This document shows positions 42,864-49,983 of a stretch of 64,000 bases of DNA, one piece after another. This DNA comes from Mesonia maritima. Lineage in GTDB: Bacteria > Bacteroidota > Bacteroidia > Flavobacteriales > Flavobacteriaceae. The notes under the pieces were generated by a model. The model was not told where the DNA came from and searched no databases. It saw nothing but the letters and a program-made list of their open reading frames with translations. The DNA is taken from NCBI RefSeq assembly GCF_042433895.1, contig NZ_JBHLUA010000008.1:21470-85469 (forward strand), read 5' to 3'. How positions within the stretch are numbered: the first letter of the stretch is position 1; each line of letters begins with the position of its first letter. The position numbers and the translations under genes were made by a program.

Positions 42864-43921
42864 CCTTCATCTTCTTTTGCTTTTTCTATTTCCTCATTAA
42901 TTTTTTCAACCTCTTTTTGCTTTAATTTCGGCACTTTGCGTTTTGTTCTTGTATAATTTTCAAGATTGAACTTTGCGTAAATAGGAAAATGATCAGAACC
43001 GATATCTTTTAGGCGTTCAATTTCATTTAAACCGAAATGCTCTGATGAAAACATATGGTCTAACGGCCAACGTAATAAGAAATTATTAGCATTATAAGTT
43101 GAAAAGAATCCACGACCAATACGCGGATCTAACAAACCACTAATTTTTTGAAATTCTTGTGTGGTTTGCGACCAAGCAACATCATTAAAATCGCCAATCA
43201 CTAAAATTGGTAAGTCATTTTCACGAGCTTTTTTTGCAATTAACATCATTTCTCCGTCACGATCGGTTGATCTGGGATTATGCTGTGGCGTTGGCGGCGT
43301 AGGATGCGTAGCATAAAGCTGAATTATCGCACCAGAATCCATTTTCAATTTTGCGTGAATTGAAGGAATACTATCAGAAATTAAAAAGTTTATTTCGGGA
43401 TTAAATAATTTTTTCTTTGAATATAAAAGCATTCCGTAGGTATTTTCTAGCGGACATTCTACGCGATAAGAATACGATTTTAAAATCGAAGCCATACTGT
43501 CTTTCCATGTTTCGTTGGCTTCCATTAATAAAACTAAATCGGGATTTTGTTCGGTAATTCTATTTTTTAATTTAATGTAATGATCATTTTTTTGTAGCAC
43601 ATTAGAAGCTAAAATACTTATGGTATTTTTTTTAGAAGTAGCATTTTTAACTTCATAAGAAGAAAATGGAGTGTACGGAACTATTTTAGTCATTTGAAAT
43701 ATAAAACACGCCGAAAGAATAATCATGAATCCGTAATCTTTTTTCGACCTGATATCAAACCTGAAAAAATAAAAAAGGATAGCCAAAAGGGTAAGCGCGG
43801 TAAGTTGCCCGTGCGGAAAATCAAAAATACGTATCCACCAATAATTAGCGGTAAACAAAGGAATGATAGTAAGAATAATTGCTAAAACACCAAAAGCAAC
43901 CAATACATTTTTTAGCCTCAT
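42860..43921 (-). CDS. membrane-anchored endonuclease/exonuclease/phosphatase (EEP) family hydrolase
   Basis: 353 residues. Three membrane helices (about 5-22, 32-55 and 65-82) are followed by an EEP domain (about 100-325). The metal and catalytic residues lie in LLMEANETW (Glu), YATHPTPPTP (His), VIGDFNDVAWS (Asp, Asn) and GSDHFPIYAKF (Asp-His). The C-terminus is a basic-acidic coil. Placement of the domain outside the membrane is likely. Relatives include DNases, phosphodiesterases and sphingomyelinase-like enzymes; the substrate is open. It overlaps the upstream DUF3817 gene by 4 bp (ATGA). Confidence 0.88.
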   Translation of the reverse strand: MRLKNVLVAFGVLAIILTIIPLFTANYWWIRIFDFPHGQLTALTLLAILFYFFRFDIRSKKDYGFMIILSACFIFQMTKIVPYTPFSSYEVKNATSKKNTISILASNVLQKNDHYIKLKNRITEQNPDLVLLMEANETWKDSMASILKSYSYRVECPLENTYGMLLYSKKKLFNPEINFLISDSIPSIHAKLKMDSGAIIQLYATHPTPPTPQHNPRSTDRDGEMMLIAKKARENDLPILVIGDFNDVAWSQTTQEFQKISGLLDPRIGRGFFSTYNANNFLLRWPLDHMFSSEHFGLNEIERLKDIGSDHFPIYAKFNLENYTRTKRKVPKLKQKEVEKINEEIEKAKEDEG

Positions 43922-44202
43922 TTAGGTAAATATTTTCGCTCCACATAAAATGGACCCAAAGGCAAGATAGAGCAAAAAATTGTGACACCAAGTGTTTTTA
44001 AAGACCAATTTAATTTTTCGTACATCCAATACGCACCAATTACGTAAAGAACAAATAATATCCCGTGTGCCATTCCTACAATTCTCACCATTTCCGGCTG
44101 ATCATACAAATACTTTAATGGCATTGCGATAAGTAATAAAACTAGGAAAGAAATTGCTTCTAAAAAACTTATGATTTGAAAGGCTTTAACTTGAGAATTC
44201 AT
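43918..44202 (-). CDS. DUF3817 family membrane protein
   Basis: 94 residues from MNSQVKAFQIISFLEAISFLVLL; a TTG six codons upstream is possible but less likely. Three membrane helices are visible, with the family blocks SFLEAISFLVLLLIAMPLKY, MVRIVGMAHGILFVLYVIGA and a final SILPLGPFYVERKYL. Members also occur fused to other membrane proteins; the function is unknown. The overlap with the EEP gene indicates coupled translation. Confidence 0.85.
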   Translation of the reverse strand: MNSQVKAFQIISFLEAISFLVLLLIAMPLKYLYDQPEMVRIVGMAHGILFVLYVIGAYWMYEKLNWSLKTLGVTIFCSILPLGPFYVERKYLPK

Positions 44203-44315
44203 CAGTAAAAATTTTTGCAAATATAACGCATATCTAGAGCTTTTTGTAGTAATCTCTGGCGCATTTGTGTTAATTTTAATGAGATTAAGATGAAGTATTT
44301 TCTGTAAAAGTTTAT

Positions 44316-44323
44316 TATGTTTG
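44316..44323 (+). promoter_or_regulatory. probable -7 box of galE
   Basis: TATGTTTG, 19 bp before the galE ATG, fits the TAnnTTTG consensus; no TTG at the proper distance upstream. Confidence 0.4.
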
Positions 44324-44342
44324 TTATAAACACCAATTTACA

Positions 44343-45356
44343 ATGAAAGTTTTAGTAACCGGAGGATTAGGTTTTATTGGTTCTCACACCGTTGTTTGCT
44401 TATTGAATGAAGGTTATGAAGTTGTGATTATCGATAATTTATCGAATTCTTCCATTTCTGTATTAGAAGGAATTACCCGAATAACTGAAAAATCGCCTGA
44501 ATTTTGCAAAATAGATTTAAGAGATAAAAGTAAAGTCGCCGATTTTTTTGAAAATCACCAAGATATCGATGGCGTTATTCATTTTGCAGCTTCAAAAGCG
44601 GTTGGTGAAAGCGTAAAAAAACCATTATTATATTATGAAAATAATATAAATACGTTGGTGTATGTTCTTCAAGAAATGCGCAGAAAACAGCTTACTAATT
44701 TTATCTTTAGTTCGTCGTGTACCGTTTATGGTCAGGCCGACGAGTTGCCGATTAATGAAAATGCGCCTTTAAAAAAAGCAGAATCGCCTTATGGTAATAC
44801 AAAACAGATAGGAGAACAAATTATTAGCGATTATGCAAAAGATCATGAAATTTTTAAAGCTATTTCGCTAAGATATTTCAATCCGATAGGAGCGCATCCA
44901 TCAGCAGAAATTGGTGAACTTCCTATTGGTATTCCACAAAATTTAATTCCTTTTATTACACAAACCGCCGCTGGAAAACGCGATATGCTTTCTGTTTTTG
45001 GAAACGATTATCCCACCGCAGACGGAACCTGTATTCGCGATTATATTCATGTGATGGATTTAGCCCAAGCTCACGTAGTTGCGCTAGAGCGTTTAATGAA
45101 AAATAAAAATAAAAAAACCTACGAAATTTTTAATTTGGGTACTGGAAAAGGAAATTCGGTATTAGAAGTAATTAAAACTTTTGAAAAAGAAACTAATCAG
45201 AAATTACCTTATAAAATTACGGCTAGGAGAGAGGGCGATATTATTTCAGCCTATGCAGATACAAAAAAGGCTAATGAAGAATTAGGTTGGAAAGCCAAAT
45301 TCAACTTAGCCGATTCGTTAAAAAGTGCCTGGAAATGGCAACAAAAGCAAGTTTAG
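44343..45356 (+). CDS. galE: UDP-glucose 4-epimerase
   Basis: A 337-residue extended SDR. NAD-binding TGGLGFIGSH (6-15), FAASKAVGES (81-90), and the catalytic set Ser125, Tyr150 and Lys154 (SPYGNTKQIGE), one position off E. coli GalE numbering. CIRDYIHVMDLA and the C-terminal SAYADTKKANEELGWKA are typical. It interconverts UDP-glucose and UDP-galactose for glycan synthesis. No sugar operon surrounds it. Its 3' end faces the small YqaE gene, 5 bp away, with no strong terminator between. Confidence 0.95.
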   Translation: MKVLVTGGLGFIGSHTVVCLLNEGYEVVIIDNLSNSSISVLEGITRITEKSPEFCKIDLRDKSKVADFFENHQDIDGVIHFAASKAVGESVKKPLLYYENNINTLVYVLQEMRRKQLTNFIFSSSCTVYGQADELPINENAPLKKAESPYGNTKQIGEQIISDYAKDHEIFKAISLRYFNPIGAHPSAEIGELPIGIPQNLIPFITQTAAGKRDMLSVFGNDYPTADGTCIRDYIHVMDLAQAHVVALERLMKNKNKKTYEIFNLGTGKGNSVLEVIKTFEKETNQKLPYKITARREGDIISAYADTKKANEELGWKAKFNLADSLKSAWKWQQKQV

Positions 45357-45361
45357 CTTTT

Positions 45362-45517
45362 TTATTTATTATTTACATACAAAGCGTGAATAACGCCAGG
45401 TAACCAAAAAATTAAGGTTAATATTAAATTAATTAAAAAATCTTTTCCTAATCCTTTATTTAAAAATACGGCTAAAGGAGGAAGAATAATACTTAGAATA
45501 ATTGTTAAAATAGACAT
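45362..45517 (-). CDS. YqaE/Pmp3 family small membrane protein
   Basis: 51 residues: MSILTIILSIILPPLAVFLNKG, then LGKDFLINLILTLIFWLPGVIHALYV, given here in part. The two membrane helices with the Pro-Pro in the first and FWLPGVIHALY in the second are the signature of the UPF0057/Pmp3 family, found in bacteria, fungi and plants and often induced by salt or cold stress. The size is normal for the family. It is easily missed because of its length. It runs convergent to galE; the gene to its right, transcribed the same way, has its own terminator. Confidence 0.92.
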   Translation of the reverse strand: MSILTIILSIILPPLAVFLNKGLGKDFLINLILTLIFWLPGVIHALYVNNK

Positions 45518-45611
45518 GGTTCGTTTTTTTATCTAAGGTAGAATTCTTTCACCCTCATCACCTAGATTTAAAGATAATTATAACATAACTTTAGGCTAGT
45601 TCTTAAAAAAT

Positions 45612-45637
45612 AAAATCGGGAAATATTTCCCGATTTT
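45612..45637 (-). terminator. intrinsic terminator of the gene ending at 45639
   Basis: Arms AAAATCGGGAAA and TTTCCCGATTTT with a 2-nt centre (effective loop larger), followed on the minus strand by a T run. It begins one base after the stop codon. Confidence 0.82.
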
Positions 45638-45638
45638 A

Positions 45639-46004
45639 TTAATATTCGTAATTCTGTAGCGCTTTGTTATATTCTCGTATTTCTTCAATGTTTCGTTTAT
45701 TATCAGAATCTTTAATGAGAGACATTAAATAAATTAAACTTTCTTCCGGTTTTACTTCTTCCTTTTCTATTTCTTCATCATCTTCAATAGGTTCATCTTC
45801 AGGAATTGGAATATCAAACGTAAAGTTTTCTTCTATGTGTTCATAGGTAAGACGAATAGCTTTTGCGATTACCGGACGCTCTTCTTCAACAGCGTAAGGA
45901 CGTAATTCTTTTAGGTCGCTAACAAGTGTATTCGTTATAATTCCGGCGTGATCTAAATCATCAAGAATCTTCTTTATGAGTTTTTGGGCTTTCGGATTAT
46001 TCAA
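45639..46004 (-). CDS. conserved hypothetical cytoplasmic protein
   Basis: About 121 residues if it starts at the TTG at 46004 (then NNPKAQKLIKKILDDLDHAG). Another TTG at 46037 lies inside a consensus -7 box (complement of 46035-46042, TATTTTTG) and so cannot be in the transcript. No ATG is available near the N-terminus. The protein is helical and acidic, with blocks DLKELRPYAVEEERPVIAKAIRL and a run of Glu/Asp-rich linker (IPEDEPIEDDEEIEKEE), then SLIYLMSLIKDSDNKRNIEEI. No known domain is recognised. A single gene with its own terminator. Confidence 0.65.
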   Translation of the reverse strand: MNNPKAQKLIKKILDDLDHAGIITNTLVSDLKELRPYAVEEERPVIAKAIRLTYEHIEENFTFDIPIPEDEPIEDDEEIEKEEVKPEESLIYLMSLIKDSDNKRNIEEIREYNKALQNYEY

Positions 46005-46218
46005 AATGGTTTGTTTTTTGCAGTTATATAAACGCAAAAATAGTAGAATTCAAGCTAAATTAAGCGGATTAGAGTAGAAAAGTAAAACTTTTTTTGAAGC
46101 GTTTTATTTTTAATTTTTTTATCGAGTAATTCAAACATTTACTGGCAATTAAGCAAGCGCTAAAAATTGTTTTTTTGTAATTCAGGTAAAATTATTTCGA
46201 TAAACCTTTAAAACTCCT

Positions 46219-46226
46219 TAATTTTG
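46219..46226 (+). promoter_or_regulatory. probable -7 box of the SF2 helicase gene
   Basis: TAATTTTG, 45 bp before the helicase ATG, matches the consensus; a TTG at 19-21 bp upstream is not present (TTTCG is there instead). Confidence 0.45.
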
Positions 46227-46256
46227 CAAGATTTTAATTTTAAAATATACGCTAAG

Positions 46257-46262
46257 AAGGAG
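46257..46262 (+). promoter_or_regulatory. Shine-Dalgarno sequence of the helicase gene
   Basis: AAGGAG, 9 nt before the ATG at 46272, is a near-perfect match to the anti-Shine-Dalgarno core, exceptional among the A/T-only leaders of this window. Confidence 0.65.
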
Positions 46263-46271
46263 TAAAAGTTT

Positions 46272-47771
46272 ATGGCTGAAAAAGTGGTTGAAAAAGAATT
46301 ATACGATTATCAGGAAAAAGATTTAAACAAGATTTTTAATTATCTAGAGGATGCTCCAGATAATTTTAATTTGTTATATCAATTGCCTACCGGCGGAGGA
46401 AAAACTGTAGTCTTTTCTGAAATCGTGCGACGCTACATCGAGCAAACAAATAAAAAAGTGGTTATTCTTACACACCGAATCGAGTTGTGTAAACAAACCT
46501 CTAAAATGCTGAAAGGATTCGGTGTACGTAATAAAATTATTAACAGTAAGGTAAAAGAATTACCCGATCAAGATGAATACCAATGTTTTGTAGCAATGGT
46601 TGAAACACTGAATAATCGTCTGAGTGATGATAAATTAGAAGTTTCTAATGTTGGATTGGTAATTATTGATGAAGCGCATTATAATTCATTTACCAAATTA
46701 TTTAAATATTTTGAAGAATCTTTTATTCTAGGAGTAACCGCTACACCGTTAAGTTCCAATATAAAGTTACCAATGAAAGATAATTACCAAGAACTTATTG
46801 TTGGTAATTCTATTCCTTCACTTATTGAAAAAGGCTTTTTGGCTCGTGCAAATACGTTTAGTTATGATGTAGGTTTAGGTTCGCTGCAAATTGGTATAAA
46901 TGGAGATTATACCGTAAAATCATCAGAAGATCTGTATACCAATTTCAGCATGCAAGAAAAATTGGTTCAAGCTTATGAAGAACGTTGTAAAGGAAAGAAA
47001 ACCTTAATTTTCAACAACGGAATTAACACTTCCTGGTACGTTTATCAAACTTTTAGAGATGCTGGTTACGAGATCAAACACTTAGATAACACACATAGCA
47101 AAAAGGAACGTAAAGAAATTTTACGTTGGTTTAGAGAAAAACCCGATGCAATATTAACTTCGGTGAGTATTCTTACTACTGGTTTCGATGAACCTAGCGT
47201 AGAAAATATTATTTTGAATCGCGCTACAAAATCACTCACGCTTTATTACCAAATGATTGGGCGTGGCTCGCGAAAACTCGATAATAAAGATGAATTTAAC
47301 GTAATTGATCTAGGTAATAACGCTGCTAGATTTGGACTTTGGGATGCCCCTGTAGATTGGCAATTAATTTTTAAGAATCCAGATTATTTCTTAGAAAATA
47401 TTACAAGTGATGAAGCGATCGAGCGGGAGTTTAAATACCAAATGCCCGAAGAAACCCGCGAACTTTTTAAAAATTCTGAATCTATAGAATTCGATATAAA
47501 GGAAGCTTATGAAAAAGCGATGGATAACGGACAAAAATCGAAAGCGGTTTTAGAAGAATCTATCGAGCAGCACGCAAGAATGTGTGTAGAAAATAGTGAA
47601 GATGTTTTTGATGCACGTATTTTAGCAAGAGAACTAAAAGATGATATTCGCGATCGTGTAAAACGTTATTCATATTGCATTATTAATAACACAAAAAATT
47701 ATCGTGATTGGTTATTTGAAGATTATAACCGAAAATTGCGGTCGAAAATCAATGAGATTTTTCAAGATTAA
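46272..47771 (+). CDS. superfamily 2 DEAD/DEAH helicase
   Basis: 499 residues. RecA domain 1 (about 10-170): Walker A QLPTGGGKT (about 36-44), motif Ia LTHRIELCKQ, DEAH box (VIIDEAHYN, about 135) and motif III GVTATPL. RecA domain 2 (about 230-370): motif IV LIFNNGI, motif V TTGFDEPSVENII and motif VI YYQMIGRGSRK. A helical C-terminal region (about 390-499) has no recognised domain. It resembles the translocase part of type I restriction enzymes and the RadD/YejH group, but no nuclease, methylase or specificity gene is adjacent. A strong Shine-Dalgarno sequence and a terminator bracket it. Confidence 0.88.
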   Translation: MAEKVVEKELYDYQEKDLNKIFNYLEDAPDNFNLLYQLPTGGGKTVVFSEIVRRYIEQTNKKVVILTHRIELCKQTSKMLKGFGVRNKIINSKVKELPDQDEYQCFVAMVETLNNRLSDDKLEVSNVGLVIIDEAHYNSFTKLFKYFEESFILGVTATPLSSNIKLPMKDNYQELIVGNSIPSLIEKGFLARANTFSYDVGLGSLQIGINGDYTVKSSEDLYTNFSMQEKLVQAYEERCKGKKTLIFNNGINTSWYVYQTFRDAGYEIKHLDNTHSKKERKEILRWFREKPDAILTSVSILTTGFDEPSVENIILNRATKSLTLYYQMIGRGSRKLDNKDEFNVIDLGNNAARFGLWDAPVDWQLIFKNPDYFLENITSDEAIEREFKYQMPEETRELFKNSESIEFDIKEAYEKAMDNGQKSKAVLEESIEQHARMCVENSEDVFDARILARELKDDIRDRVKRYSYCIINNTKNYRDWLFEDYNRKLRSKINEIFQD

Positions 47772-47772
47772 T

Positions 47773-47804
47773 AAAAAAAGCGCATTGTAAAATGCGCTTT
47801 TTTT
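47773..47804. terminator. bidirectional intrinsic terminator
   Basis: Arms AAAAAAAGCGCATT and AATGCGCTTTTTTT with a 4-nt loop lie between the convergent helicase and VTT-domain genes. Confidence 0.88.
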
Positions 47805-47829
47805 ATTTCTATATTTTATTATTAACCTT

Positions 47830-48456
47830 TTATTGAAGCGCGCCAAAAATTGCTACGCCATATAAGAAAAATCGTAAAAATCGAAGCAATCCAAAAAGCA
47901 AATAACTTCCGAATGGAAATTTTATAATTCCGGCAGCGATACTAGAAATAGCAAAAGGAACCGGTAAAAGTGCGCCAACGATAATTAAAAATCCGCCCCA
48001 TTTTCGCATATTTTTTATGTGCTTTTCCATTTTCACTTCTAAATACACAAAAACTGAAGGAATACTCGCAATTCCACGACCTATAAAATAAGATACAATT
48101 CCGCCTAAATACGAAAGTGTAGCGATTATAGCTAGATAAATTTCAGGATGATCAGATTTTCCAGACCAGGCAATAAAAATTTCCGGCGGTATTAACCCCA
48201 AAATAGATTCTGAAGCAAAAAACACAGCTAAAACGCCAATAGGAGGGAAGTTATCGGTAATATAAACCAAGACATCTTCAATATCGATCACAAAAAAGTG
48301 AACACAAATAAGCGCAACAATGAAAATGAGAATAGGAATTGCTGCTTTTAAAAGACTTTTCCCTACAAACGAATAAAATCCGGTATAAGAATAATACTGG
48401 TGTAAAAGTTTCCAGCGGGGTTTTTTTTGTTTATTTCTTTTCTTTTGATCTGTCAT
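47830..48456 (-). CDS. VTT-domain (DedA/SNARE-associated-like, YqaA-type) membrane protein
   Basis: 208 residues from MTDQKKRNKQKK; a TTG 16 codons upstream is the promoter -33 box. A basic cytoplasmic N-tail precedes about five membrane helices, with GLIPPEIFIAW, the re-entrant-type ASTL-like ATLSYLGGIVSYFIGRG segment and the GALLPVPFAISSIAAGIIKFPFG block typical of VTT/DedA relatives, which are implicated in lipid carrier flipping. The substrate is unknown. The start is supported by the consensus promoter just upstream. Confidence 0.85.
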   Translation of the reverse strand: MTDQKKRNKQKKPRWKLLHQYYSYTGFYSFVGKSLLKAAIPILIFIVALICVHFFVIDIEDVLVYITDNFPPIGVLAVFFASESILGLIPPEIFIAWSGKSDHPEIYLAIIATLSYLGGIVSYFIGRGIASIPSVFVYLEVKMEKHIKNMRKWGGFLIIVGALLPVPFAISSIAAGIIKFPFGSYLLFGLLRFLRFFLYGVAIFGALQ

Positions 48457-48473
48457 AGCACTATTGAAACCTG

Positions 48474-48504
48474 CAAAATTAATCTCTTCGTTCCCTCTGT
48501 ACAA
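48474..48504 (-). promoter_or_regulatory. sigma-A promoter of the VTT-domain gene
   Basis: Minus-strand TTG (complement of 48502-48504), 20-bp spacer and TAATTTTG (complement of 48474-48481), 17 bp before the ATG at 48456. An exact match to the Bacteroidota consensus. Confidence 0.75.
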
Positions 48505-48535
48505 GTTTTATATTGTAAAAGTTTGTTAGGACTTT

Positions 48536-49843
48536 TTAATTGTTTTTTATTGAATTTTCATCCATATTTTTTTCTGATTTCTGCGATGAAAATTCCCTTA
48601 AAAAATCTTTTCCTGTTGGATATTCAAAAAGTTCTAAATCGAAATACGGAACGGCGGCAAGCAAATGATCAAAAATATCGGCAATGATATGTTCGTAATT
48701 TTTCCACACTTTATCTTTGCTGAAGGTGTAAATTTCTAGAGGAATTCCTTGCGGTGTCGGTTCTAACTGTCGCGTCATAATCATCATTTCTTTATTAATG
48801 GCAGAATGCTGATTTAGATATTCATCGATATATTTTCTGAAAACGCCAAAATTCGTCATATTTCTTCCATTCAACAAAACATTTTTATCGCGATTTTGTT
48901 GTTGATTAAATGAACTTATTTCTTGTTGACGATCTTGTAAATAAGTACTGATTAACTGAATTTTCTTCAGTTTTTCAACTTCATCTTCTTTTAAGAATTT
49001 TATGCTTGTTGATTTAATAATTAATGCGCGTTTTATTCTTCTTCCGCCCGAAACACTCATTCCACGCCAATTTTTAAACGAATCAGAAATAAGGTAATAG
49101 GTAGGAATTGTGGTAATGGTATTATCGAAATTTCGCACTTTAACCGAAGATAAATTAATTTCAATTACATCTCCGTCGGCTCCATATTTTTCCATCGTAA
49201 TCCAATCTCCAATTCTAACCGTATCATTCACCGAAACTTGAATACTGGCTACAAAACCTAAAATGGTATCTTTAAAAATCAGTAAAATAATAGCTGAAAC
49301 TGCTCCCAACGCTGTAAGAAAATCGACCATCGATTTTCCCGTTAAAATTGAAAAGATAAAAAGGAAACCGATTAACCAGGTGAAAATCATAAATACCTGA
49401 ATATAGCTTTCTATCGGTTTGTCTTTAAAACTGTTAAGCGATTTTAAAAAGTCTTTAAACGTGAGCAGAATACTTCTAATAAACCAGATTAAAATAACAA
49501 TAGTAATAATATCGATTACCACTTTTACTTCATTTCTTAAATAGGCAAAATCTATAAGAACTTTGGGTAAAAGCCACCGAATAAAAAATAAGGTAACCAA
49601 ATGCGTTAAATGCTTAATTACTTTATTTTGATAAAGAAAATCATCAAATTTTGTTTTTGTTCTTTTTGCTAAACGATCTAAAAACGTGGTGAAAAACTTT
49701 CGTAACAACGCGTTAATGAGGAAAGCTAAAAATATTAAGATGATAAGGTTAATTACTAAATTGGCCACAACGGCATAATTTTCTCCCCAACCTAAATCTT
49801 TAAAAAGCGTATAGAAATATCTAGCTAAATTATTTAAATCCAT
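48536..49843 (-). CDS. MscS-family mechanosensitive ion channel
   Basis: 435 residues from MDLNNLARYFYTLFKDLGWGENYAVV; upstream in-frame codons lie in the promoter region. About five membrane helices precede the MscS core (about 195-290): pore helix FLTALGAVSAIILLIFKDTILGFVASIQV, then the beta domain DTVRIGDWITMEKYGADGDVIEINLSSVKVRNFDNTITTIP (described by its key GDW and TTIP positions). The C-terminal alpha-beta domain is larger than in E. coli MscS and fits the YbdG/YnaI-type group. It releases solutes on osmotic downshift. It is divergent from the FUSC gene. Confidence 0.92.
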   Translation of the reverse strand: MDLNNLARYFYTLFKDLGWGENYAVVANLVINLIILIFLAFLINALLRKFFTTFLDRLAKRTKTKFDDFLYQNKVIKHLTHLVTLFFIRWLLPKVLIDFAYLRNEVKVVIDIITIVILIWFIRSILLTFKDFLKSLNSFKDKPIESYIQVFMIFTWLIGFLFIFSILTGKSMVDFLTALGAVSAIILLIFKDTILGFVASIQVSVNDTVRIGDWITMEKYGADGDVIEINLSSVKVRNFDNTITTIPTYYLISDSFKNWRGMSVSGGRRIKRALIIKSTSIKFLKEDEVEKLKKIQLISTYLQDRQQEISSFNQQQNRDKNVLLNGRNMTNFGVFRKYIDEYLNQHSAINKEMMIMTRQLEPTPQGIPLEIYTFSKDKVWKNYEHIIADIFDHLLAAVPYFDLELFEYPTGKDFLREFSSQKSEKNMDENSIKNN

Positions 49844-49860
49844 AATAAAAATTTCACTTG

Positions 49861-49868
49861 CAAAATTA
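49861..49868 (-). promoter_or_regulatory. probable -7 box of the MscS gene
   Basis: TAATTTTG on the minus strand, 17 bp before the ATG at 49843; no clear -33 TTG. Confidence 0.45.
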
Positions 49869-49951
49869 GCATGCTTTCTACGTTTATAGCTTGGTTTTAA
49901 CGTAACCTTTAAACTATTCTTAAAGCCAAGAATAAAAGCGATTTGTTTAAA

Positions 49952-49959
49952 TACCTTTG
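49952..49959 (+). promoter_or_regulatory. probable -7 box of the FUSC gene
   Basis: TACCTTTG, 24 bp before the ATG at 49984, fits the consensus; the -33 TTG is not at the expected place. Confidence 0.45.
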
Positions 49960-49983
49960 CAACAAAAAACAACCCGCTAATTC

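Noticed and set aside
46272..47771. Possible restriction-modification or defence locus suggested by the SF2 helicase
   Set aside because: No nuclease, methylase, specificity or other defence gene lies nearby; the flanks are core membrane-protein genes, and the protein resembles the RadD/YejH-like housekeeping group.
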